The notes below the pieces were generated by a model. It saw only the letters and a program-made list of their open reading frames with translations. It made no database searches and had not been told where the DNA came from. Positions 58,745 through 64,000 of a stretch of DNA of 64,000 bases are shown here, one piece after another. The position numbers were made by a program, and so were the translations under genes. Each line of letters begins with the position of its first letter. Positions within the stretch are counted from its first letter, which is position 1. Source of the DNA: Mycolicibacter sp. MU0102 (GTDB lineage: Bacteria; Actinomycetota; Actinomycetes; Mycobacteriales; Mycobacteriaceae); contig NZ_OY726398.1 of NCBI RefSeq assembly GCF_963378105.1, positions 3,844,001-3,908,000 on the forward strand, read 5' to 3'.

Positions 58745-59536
58745 GTGCGCAGGGTGCTTATCGGTATGTCGGCCGCGATCGCGGCCCTGGTCTTGGTGGC
58801 CGTCGGGGTCGATTTCGGCGCAAGCGTCTACGCCGAGTACCAGTTGTCACGGGCGGTACGGCGGGCCACGGACCTGCGTGCGGACCCGTTCGTGGCGATC
58901 CTGGGCTTCCCGTTTCTGCCGCAGGCGCGCCGCGATCACTACACCGAGGTGGAGATCAAGGCCCCGGCCGTCGAGCAGCCGATGATCGGTAAGTCGATGC
59001 TGGAGGCCACCATGCACTCGGTCGACTTGACCGAAGCCACTTGGCACTTCCGGCCGGACGCCCCGATCCCGGTGGCCAGGCTGGAGAGCCGGATCATCAT
59101 CGGCTCGGTGCATTTGGGCCGCTACCTGGGCATCCGTGACCTGATGGTGGAGGCGCCGCCGGCCGAGACCAATGACAACACCGGCGGCACCACGGAGTCC
59201 GGAATCTCCAGCAGCCACGGGCTGGTATTCACCGGCACGCCAGCGGGTTTCGGCAAGCGGGTGAGCGTGGCCGTGGATCTGTCGATCGGTGGGGAAGATC
59301 ACAGCACACTGGTGATCACCCCGACCGGCGTCCTAACCGGCCCAGACACCGCCGACCAGGCTGTGCCCGAGGAGCAGCGCGCCGCGGTGCTCACCGCATT
59401 CCGCGGCAGTCTGCCCCAGCAGCGGCTGCCGTTCGGGTTGATCCCGACCAGTCAGGGCGCCCGCGGCTCCGATGTGATCATCGAGGGCATCGCCGACGGA
59501 ATGACGGTCACCCTTCCGGAGTTCCGTCAGAGATGA
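58745..59536 (+). CDS. lmeA: LmeA-like DUF2993 envelope protein
   Basis: A 263-aa secreted or membrane-anchored protein with an N-terminal hydrophobic segment (VLIGMSAAIAALVLVAVGV) and a DUF2993 domain. The homologue in M. smegmatis, next to mshD-glnR, is LmeA, needed for elongation of the lipomannan/lipoarabinomannan mannan backbone. Its stop overlaps the thioredoxin-like gene start (ATGA). Confidence 0.85.
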   Translation: MRRVLIGMSAAIAALVLVAVGVDFGASVYAEYQLSRAVRRATDLRADPFVAILGFPFLPQARRDHYTEVEIKAPAVEQPMIGKSMLEATMHSVDLTEATWHFRPDAPIPVARLESRIIIGSVHLGRYLGIRDLMVEAPPAETNDNTGGTTESGISSSHGLVFTGTPAGFGKRVSVAVDLSIGGEDHSTLVITPTGVLTGPDTADQAVPEEQRAAVLTAFRGSLPQQRLPFGLIPTSQGARGSDVIIEGIADGMTVTLPEFRQR

Positions 59537-59958
59537 GCATCGTCGCGATCTTCGCCGCCCTGGTCTTCGCTGGAGCGATCGGATGGTGGCTGAACCGACG
59601 GGCCGGTGTGTTGCGACAGCTGCCCGACTCCGGGACTGGCGACGACGCCGCCGCCGCGTCCGATGCCGCGTTCTTGGGGCTGGAACCGGGACGCCCGGCA
59701 GTGGTGCATTTCTCGGCGCCGTGGTGCGGACCGTGCGCCGGTGTGCGCCGGGTGGTGGAGAAGGTCTGCGATGACCTCGGGGGTGTCGCCCACCATGAAA
59801 TCGACATCGATGCCAACCCCGATGCGGCGCGCAGGTTCTCGGTGCTGTCGCTGCCGACCACCGTGATCTTCGACGCCGACGGGCGCCAGCGCTACCGTGC
59901 CGCCGGCGTCCCGACGTCGGCGGACCTGCGTTCTGCGCTGGAACCTCTGTTGGCTTGA
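59533..59958 (+). CDS. thiX: Membrane-anchored thioredoxin-like protein ThiX
   Basis: A 141-aa protein with an N-terminal hydrophobic anchor (IVAIFAALVFAGAIGWWL) and a thioredoxin fold carrying WCGPC (Cys65, Cys68) and the cis-Pro segment LPTTVIF. It is expected to reduce or form disulfides, with its domain probably outside the cytoplasmic membrane or at its inner face. ATG overlaps the lmeA stop. The poly-Cys attenuator and sulfur-metabolism genes follow. Confidence 0.9.
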   Translation: MSIVAIFAALVFAGAIGWWLNRRAGVLRQLPDSGTGDDAAAASDAAFLGLEPGRPAVVHFSAPWCGPCAGVRRVVEKVCDDLGGVAHHEIDIDANPDAARRFSVLSLPTTVIFDADGRQRYRAAGVPTSADLRSALEPLLA

Positions 59959-59974
59959 CGGCCCCTACGTTGGG

Positions 59975-59980
59975 TAGTCT
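59975..59980 (+). promoter_or_regulatory. -10 element TAGTCT for poly-Cys ORF (leaderless)
   Basis: TAGTCT ends 7 nt before the GTG at 59988, placing the transcription start at or beside the start codon. Confidence 0.6.
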
Positions 59981-59987
59981 GAACGTC

Positions 59988-60077
59988 GTGTTCGCCCGCC
60001 TTGAGCTTGTGCTCACCAAGCGCCGCACAGTCGACCTGTGCCGCACCGCGGGCTGCTGTTGTTGTCGTTGTCGCTGA
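59988..60077 (+). CDS. Leaderless poly-cysteine short ORF (attenuator peptide)
   Basis: GTG at 59988 opens a 29-codon frame ending in TGA at 60075-60077. It has six Cys codons, five of them clustered near the end as AGCCCCRCR. No ribosome-binding site precedes it and the TAGTCT -10 is at the leaderless distance. Such leaderless poly-Cys ORFs upstream of this same DUF4395-sulfurtransferase operon have been reported in mycobacteria as cysteine-responsive attenuators; ribosome pausing at the Cys codons when cysteine is scarce frees the downstream start. The peptide itself probably has no other role. Confidence 0.85.
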   Translation: MFARLELVLTKRRTVDLCRTAGCCCCRCR

Positions 60078-60163
60078 GACGCGCGTTTTCGCGTCGCTAT
60101 CGGAGCCGCCCGGGAAGCCGTGGCATGCATCCACCAGCCACTCGCCACGACAACAACAGGGAG
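60056..60163 (+). promoter_or_regulatory. Cysteine-responsive translational attenuator
   Basis: CTGTTGTTGTCGT inside the Cys codons (60056-60068) is exactly complementary over 13 nt to ACGACAACAACAG (60147-60159), which abuts the ribosome-binding site AGGGAG (60158-60163) of the next gene. Pairing would occlude initiation at ATG 60169. Ribosomes stalled on the Cys codons would prevent the pairing. The complementarity is seen directly; the mechanism follows the published mycobacterial case. Confidence 0.8.
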
Positions 60164-60168
60164 CATTT

Positions 60169-60627
60169 ATGTCGAACACCTACACCACCCAAACCCAACA
60201 GGTAGACGTCCGGGGCCCCCGGTTCGCCGCCTGGATCACCACCGCCGTACTGGTGGCCGTCCTTCTCATCGCCGGGTTCAGCCCGGTCGGTGCGGCCACC
60301 TTGCTGGCCGCCCAAGCCGTCGTCTTCGCTATCGGCGCAACCTTGGGCCCCCGCCGCCACCCCTACGGATTGCTGTTCGCGCGGCTGGTGGCACCGCGGC
60401 TGGGGCCGGTCACCGAGCGTGAGCCGGTGGCGCCGCTGCGCTTCGCCCAGCTCGTCGGCCTGGTGTTCGCCGTGATCGGGGTCGCCGGGTTCGCTTTGGC
60501 CCCGGCAGTCGGCCTGATCGCGACGGCCTTTGCACTGGCGGCGGCCTTCCTCAACGCCGCCTTCGGCATCTGTCTGGGCTGCCAGCTCTACCCGCTCGTC
60601 GTACGCCTGCGGCCGAACACCGCGTAA
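60169..60627 (+). CDS. DUF4395 membrane protein
   Basis: A 152-aa membrane protein starting at ATG 60169 after AGGGAG; a longer frame reaching 60001 overlaps the poly-Cys ORF and has no support. Four hydrophobic helices are seen, starting AAWITTAVLVAVLLIAGFSP, and a Cys pair in FGICLGCQLYPLV near the C-terminus. DUF4395 proteins occur next to thioredoxin-like and sulfurtransferase genes and may transfer sulfur or electrons across the membrane; the role is unproven. First structural gene under the attenuator. Confidence 0.88.
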   Translation: MSNTYTTQTQQVDVRGPRFAAWITTAVLVAVLLIAGFSPVGAATLLAAQAVVFAIGATLGPRRHPYGLLFARLVAPRLGPVTEREPVAPLRFAQLVGLVFAVIGVAGFALAPAVGLIATAFALAAAFLNAAFGICLGCQLYPLVVRLRPNTA

Positions 60628-60669
60628 CCCACAGCATTCCCCTGGAAGTCACCGGAAAGGATTCCCACC

Positions 60670-61503
60670 ATGGCACGCTCTGACGTCCTGGTCTCCACCG
60701 ACTGGGCTGAGAGCAATCTCGACGCGCCCAACACGGTGTTCATCGAAGTCGACGAAGACACCAGCGTCTACGACATCAATCACATCCCGGGCGCAATCCG
60801 GCTGGACTGGCGCAAGGACCTGCAGGACCCGGTACGCCGCGACGTCATCGACGAGGCCGCGTTCTCCAAGCTGCTCTCCGAACGCGGTGTCGCCAACGAC
60901 GACACCGTGATCCTCTATGGGGGCAACAACAACTGGTTCGCCGCCTTCGCCTACTGGTACTTCAAGCTCTACGGACACCAGTCCGTCAAGCTGCTCGACG
61001 GCGGCCGCAAGAAGTGGGAGCTCGGCGGGCGTCCGCTGTCGAGCGAAACCGTCACTCGACCCGCCACGTCCTACACCGCCAAGCCGCTGGACGAATCCTT
61101 GCGGGCCCGCCGCGACGAGGTGGTCGCGGCGATCAACACCAAGAACCTCGTCGACGTGCGCTCCCCCGAGGAGTTCTCCGGCAAGATCCTGGCTCCGGCG
61201 CACCTGCCTCAGGAGCAGAGCCAGCAGCGCGGCCACGTCCCGAGTGCGATCAACGTGCCGTGGAGTCGTGCCGCCAACGAGGACGGCACCTTCAAGTCCG
61301 ATGAGGAGCTGGCCAAGCTGTACGCCGACGCCGGCCTGGATGGTCAGAAGGAGACCATCGCCTATTGCCGTATCGGTGAGCGCTCGTCGCACACCTGGTT
61401 CGTGCTGCGTGAGCTGCTCGGACATCGCAACGTCAAGAACTACGACGGTAGTTGGATGGAATACGGCTCCCTGGTGGGCGCCCCGATCGAATTGGGAAGC
61501 TGA
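60670..61503 (+). CDS. cysA2: Thiosulfate sulfurtransferase (rhodanese) CysA2
   Basis: A 277-aa protein of two rhodanese domains, the same length as M. tuberculosis CysA2. The catalytic Cys233 lies in YCRIGERSSHTWF, the active-site loop; the first domain (VSTDWAESNL ... IPGAIRLDW) is inactive, as usual. It transfers sulfane sulfur from thiosulfate or a persulfide donor. It is followed directly by sseC2. Operon control is by the poly-Cys attenuator upstream. Confidence 0.94.
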   Translation: MARSDVLVSTDWAESNLDAPNTVFIEVDEDTSVYDINHIPGAIRLDWRKDLQDPVRRDVIDEAAFSKLLSERGVANDDTVILYGGNNNWFAAFAYWYFKLYGHQSVKLLDGGRKKWELGGRPLSSETVTRPATSYTAKPLDESLRARRDEVVAAINTKNLVDVRSPEEFSGKILAPAHLPQEQSQQRGHVPSAINVPWSRAANEDGTFKSDEELAKLYADAGLDGQKETIAYCRIGERSSHTWFVLRELLGHRNVKNYDGSWMEYGSLVGAPIELGS

Positions 61504-61504
61504 T

Positions 61505-61807
61505 ATGTGCTCTGGACCCAAGCAAGGGCTCGCCCTGCCTGCCAACGTCGACCTGGAGAAGGAGACGGTGATCACCGGCCGCGTGGTGGACAGCTCCGGT
61601 GCGTCCGTCGGCGGTGCCTTCGTCCGACTGCTGGACTCCTCGGACGAGTTCACCGCTGAGGTCGTGGCCTCGGCCACCGGTGACTTCCGGTTCTTCGCCG
61701 CGCCCGGCGCCTGGAGGGTGCGCGCCCTGTCCTCGGCCGGTAACGGCGACGCCGTGGTGACCCCCTCCGGGGCGGGCATCCACGAGGTCGACATCAAAGT
61801 CGCCTGA
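61505..61807 (+). CDS. sseC2: SseC-like DUF1416 protein
   Basis: A 100-aa protein, ATG 1 nt after the cysA2 stop. MCSGPKQGLALPA and the carboxypeptidase-regulatory-like beta-sandwich (VITGRVVDSSGASVGGAFVRLL) match SseC of M. tuberculosis, also 100 aa. Its function is unknown but it always accompanies the sulfurtransferase. The N-terminal Cys2 is conserved. Confidence 0.9.
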   Translation: MCSGPKQGLALPANVDLEKETVITGRVVDSSGASVGGAFVRLLDSSDEFTAEVVASATGDFRFFAAPGAWRVRALSSAGNGDAVVTPSGAGIHEVDIKVA

Positions 61808-61817
61808 CGACTCGCGA

Positions 61818-61823
61818 TAGACT
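61818..61823 (+). promoter_or_regulatory. -10 element TAGACT for microprotein/nitrobindin unit (leaderless)
   Basis: TAGACT ends 6 nt before GTG at 61830, with no ribosome-binding site between, typical of a leaderless start. Confidence 0.55.
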
Positions 61824-61829
61824 CCCCCC

Positions 61830-61928
61830 GTGGTGTTGTTCTTCGAGTTGATGCTGGTGGCGGCTACTGGCCTGATCACCTGGTTTGCGCTGTACACGCT
61901 GTATCGGCTGATTACCGACGAGATGTGA
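61830..61928 (+). CDS. 32-residue single-helix membrane microprotein
   Basis: GTG at 61830 (or the next GTG codon) opens a 32-codon frame that ends in TGA at 61926-61928. The peptide is one hydrophobic helix (LMLVAATGLITWFALYTLYR) with a short acidic tail ITDEM. Its stop overlaps the start of the nitrobindin gene (GTGA), so the two are coupled. A TAGACT -10 fits leaderless translation. Function unknown. Confidence 0.65.
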   Translation: MVLFFELMLVAATGLITWFALYTLYRLITDEM

Positions 61929-62599
61929 CTGCCTCCGACGGGGGTACGCCGGATGCCGGCGAGCGCCAGGTCGACCGGGGTTCCGGCGACCGCGCGGTAG
62001 CTGCCGCCGCTGAGCGTGCCAAGCAGACGGCGGCACGCAACATTCCGGTCTTTGACGACCTGCCGTTCACCGATACCGCCAACCTGCGTGAAGGTGCGAA
62101 CCTGCACGACGCCCTGTTGGCGCTGCTGCCGTTGGTCGGGGTATGGCGTGGTGAAGGCGTGGGCCACGGTACGCAGGGCGACTACCGGTTCGGTCAGCAG
62201 ATCGTGGTGTCCCACGACGGCGGCGACTACCTGAACTGGGAAGCGCGGTCCTGGCGGCTGTCCGACGACGAGTCCAGCCAACCGGCCCTACGCGAAACCG
62301 GCTTCTGGCGGTTCGTGGACGATCCGGACGACCCCGACGAGTCGCAGGCCATCGAACTGTTGCTGGCGCACTCCACCGGCTATGTGGAGCTGTTCTACGG
62401 GCGCCCGCACGGCCCGGCCTCCTGGGAGCTGGTCACCGATGCGCTGGCCCGCAGCAAATCGGGGGCCCTGATCGGCGGGGCCAAGCGGCTGTACGGGATC
62501 GTCGAGGACGGCGATCTGGCCTACGTCGAAGAGCGGGTGAACGCCGACGGCGAACTGGTGCCGCACCTGTCGGCGCGGTTGTCCCGCTTCATCGGCTGA
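61925..62599 (+). CDS. Nitrobindin-like heme/fatty-acid-binding beta-barrel protein (Rv0813c-like)
   Basis: A 224-aa protein. After a 60-residue Ala/Glu-rich N-terminal segment, the lipocalin-type barrel begins with LVGVWRGEGVG (GxWxGxG, residues 72-78), the signature of the nitrobindin/THAP4-like family. M. tuberculosis Rv0813c has the same length and place. Family members bind ferric heme and isomerise peroxynitrite, or bind fatty acids. The GTG start overlaps the microprotein stop. Confidence 0.9.
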   Translation: MTASDGGTPDAGERQVDRGSGDRAVAAAAERAKQTAARNIPVFDDLPFTDTANLREGANLHDALLALLPLVGVWRGEGVGHGTQGDYRFGQQIVVSHDGGDYLNWEARSWRLSDDESSQPALRETGFWRFVDDPDDPDESQAIELLLAHSTGYVELFYGRPHGPASWELVTDALARSKSGALIGGAKRLYGIVEDGDLAYVEERVNADGELVPHLSARLSRFIG

Positions 62600-62635
62600 T
62601 CTTCTTGCGTTGACTCTGCCGCAGGGTCATTCCCT

Positions 62636-63505
62636 TCAGTGGCCGATTGCGGTGTCGACCAGTCCAGCGAATTCCTGCTCGGACACCCGCGGTTGCAGCG
62701 CCCGGCCGTCCAAGGTGTGCACCCGCGCAGCCAAGGTGATGCTGGACACCAGCCAGAGATCTTGCGCCGCAGCGAGATCCGCCGGCCGCAGCGGGGCGTA
62801 TTCGCATTCGTAGCCCGCGGCGCGAGCCACGTCGAACAGTGCCTCCTGGGTGGTACCGCGCAAGATCGGGTGCGACAGCGGCGGGGTAATGAGGCGTCCG
62901 GGTTCCACCAGCACCACCGTCGAGCGCGGCCCCTCCAAGACGTAGCCGTCGGAACTGATGAAGATGACGTCGTCGGCGCCCTGTTTCGCGGCGTACCGCA
63001 GCGCCGCCATGTTCACCGCATAGGACAGCGTCTTGGCGCCGGCCAGCAGCCACGGCAGCTCCAGCCCCTGCGCCGACAGACCACGGTCCAAGGTGATCAC
63101 CGCCACGCCCTCACGGCGGGCCGCCGCGATGCGTTCCGGCAGCGGGGTCAACATCACGTAAGCGGTTGGTGCCGAACCGGTTTCTCGGCCCCGGCTGTAG
63201 ATCATTCGCAGCGCGCCCTCGCCCGTTCCGGCCCACTGCTGCACCGCCTCGTCGACGGCGCGGCGCCAGTCGTCCAGGTTAGGGGCCGGCAGGTCCATCA
63301 GCTCGGCGGAGCGCGCCAGCCGCGCCAGGTGAGCATCGAGCAGGCAGGCGGCGCCGTCGCGCACCAGCAGCGTCTCGAAAACCCCATCTCCGCGCAGCGC
63401 CGCCAGATCGTCGGCGTGCAATAGCGGCGAGCCGGCTGCGGCAAGCCCACTGCCCACGGTGACGATCGTCACGACGCTGTCTTCCACATCGGCCTCCGGT
63501 GCCAT
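62636..63505 (-). CDS. pabC: Aminodeoxychorismate lyase / class IV PLP aminotransferase
   Basis: A 289-aa class IV PLP enzyme. The Schiff-base Lys158 lies in GAKTLSYAVNMAAL; the phosphate/carboxylate-contact segment EGPRSTVVLV follows. ATG at 63505 is used; no strong ribosome-binding site is visible. It corresponds to Rv0812, annotated as aminodeoxychorismate lyase, which makes p-aminobenzoate for folate; a D-amino-acid or branched-chain aminotransferase role cannot be excluded. It is divergent from the ygfZ-like gene. Confidence 0.88.
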   Translation of the reverse strand: MAPEADVEDSVVTIVTVGSGLAAAGSPLLHADDLAALRGDGVFETLLVRDGAACLLDAHLARLARSAELMDLPAPNLDDWRRAVDEAVQQWAGTGEGALRMIYSRGRETGSAPTAYVMLTPLPERIAAARREGVAVITLDRGLSAQGLELPWLLAGAKTLSYAVNMAALRYAAKQGADDVIFISSDGYVLEGPRSTVVLVEPGRLITPPLSHPILRGTTQEALFDVARAAGYECEYAPLRPADLAAAQDLWLVSSITLAARVHTLDGRALQPRVSEQEFAGLVDTAIGH

Positions 63506-63528
63506 GGACCGTGAGCGTAGCGGCTCCG

Positions 63529-63534
63529 TAGAGT
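63529..63534 (+). promoter_or_regulatory. -10 element TAGAGT for ygfZ-like gene (leaderless)
   Basis: TAGAGT ends 6 nt before GTG at 63541, again at leaderless distance. Confidence 0.5.
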
Positions 63535-63540
63535 TGACCC

Positions 63541-64000
63541 GTGTCCGCCGTCCCCGCACCTGATTCCGGCCCCGACGCGGGCGCCATCTGGCATTACGGC
63601 GACCCGTTCGGCGAACAGCGCAGCGCTGAAACCGCGGCCGTGTTGGTCGATCGCTCCCACCGGGCGGTGCTCGCGCTGAGCGGCGCGGACCGCAAGACGT
63701 GGCTGCACAGCCTGTCCACCCAGCACGTCGCCGATCTTCCTGACGGCGCCAGCACCGAGAACCTGACCTTGGACGCCAAGGGCCACATCCAGAATCACTG
63801 GATCCAGACCGAACACAGCGAACGGACCTTCCTCGACACCGAGCCGTGGCGGGGCGCGCCCCTGATCGAACACCTGCGCAAGATGGTGTTCTGGGCCGAC
63901 GTTGCCATCGAGCCGGCGGACTTTGCGGTGCTGTCGCTGCTGGGTCCCGGCGGGGATGCCCCGGCCGTCCTCGAGGCGTTGGGGTTGGCCGCACCGCTCG
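63541..64000 (+). CDS. YgfZ/GcvT-domain folate-binding protein, N-terminal part (3' cut by window)
   Basis: GTG at 63541 opens a frame that remains open to the window edge (153 codons). The sequence RSHRAVLALSGADRKTWLHS and then LTLDAKGHIQNHW match the GcvT-like N-terminus of YgfZ proteins, which use tetrahydrofolate in iron-sulfur cluster repair. The place next to pabC corresponds to M. tuberculosis Rv0811c. The family's Cys motif (KGCYxGQE) would lie beyond the edge. Confidence 0.85.
   Translation, partial: MSAVPAPDSGPDAGAIWHYGDPFGEQRSAETAAVLVDRSHRAVLALSGADRKTWLHSLSTQHVADLPDGASTENLTLDAKGHIQNHWIQTEHSERTFLDTEPWRGAPLIEHLRKMVFWADVAIEPADFAVLSLLGPGGDAPAVLEALGLAAPL

Noticed and set aside
60001..60168. 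N-terminal extension of the DUF4395 protein by 56 residues
   Set aside because: The extension lies in the attenuator region, overlaps the poly-Cys ORF in another frame, and the ATG at 60169 has a proper AGGGAG site.
1..64000. CRISPR arrays, tRNA or rRNA genes, transposases, integrases, attachment sites
   Set aside because: No spaced repeat array, no cloverleaf-like gene and no recombinase or transposase motif was seen. The left region may be an acquired island but has no visible mobility genes.

Overview
The window is high-GC actinobacterial DNA from a mycobacterium in the broad sense. The right half carries a mycobacterial set in the order I know from M. tuberculosis Rv0824c to Rv0811c: desA1, dus, an LCP protein, phoY2, the pst/phoT region, mshD, glnR, lmeA, thiX, cysA2, sseC2, an Rv0813-like nitrobindin, pabC and a ygfZ-like gene. 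Species cannot be named from this sequence. I saw no rRNA, tRNA, insertion sequence, integrase or CRISPR array.

Positions 1-35955 are a dense catabolic region. It holds a thiolase-like (lipid-transfer type) operon, two P450/ferredoxin pairs, two Rieske oxygenase alpha subunits, one FAD/NAD/2Fe-2S reductase, a Baeyer-Villiger-type monooxygenase, a TauD-type dioxygenase, two amidohydrolase-superfamily proteins, a carboxymuconolactone-decarboxylase-like protein, five acyl-CoA dehydrogenase genes (including two adjacent pairs), an AMP-ligase, an enoyl-CoA hydratase, aldehyde dehydrogenases, short-chain dehydrogenases, an orphan MeaB GTPase and four TetR regulators. The genes form long operons with 1-17 nt overlaps. 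Four perfect copies of GAGAAT-N3-ATTCTC sit in four promoter regions (5666, 7255, 14317, 26634) and probably unite the P450, Rieske, ligase and reductase units into one regulon; the TetR at 14450 lies beside one copy. The substrate is not evident; a steroid-, terpenoid- or aromatic-like compound activated as a CoA ester is an inference.

Within this region, 18424-20802 encodes a separate membrane operon: two tandem paralogous six-helix proteins, a solitary cytochrome oxidase subunit III (NorE-like) protein and a subunit IV (NorF-like) protein. The adjacent TetR (20913-21500) is flanked by three sites of a second operator type related to TAGCCG-N2-CGGCTA.

Positions 36064-64000 are conserved backbone. 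Between phoY2 and mshD the genome carries a large HrpA helicase and a double phosphate-uptake locus: pstS-pstC-pstA in one direction, and pstS-pstC-pstA-pstB-pstB-pstS-pknD in the other. Direct repeats with 11-bp period related to GTTCACC (PHO/RegX3-box-like) occur upstream of both pstS-led operons and pknD. The two tandem pstB genes share a 283-bp tract with one mismatch inside otherwise diverged genes, which looks like gene conversion. Downstream, a leaderless 29-codon poly-cysteine ORF precedes the DUF4395-cysA2-sseC2 operon, and its cysteine codons are complementary over 13 nt to the region abutting the next Shine-Dalgarno sequence, matching the cysteine-responsive attenuator type reported in mycobacteria. 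Several genes here look leaderless (phoY2, lmeA, the poly-Cys ORF, a 32-aa membrane microprotein, ygfZ-like).
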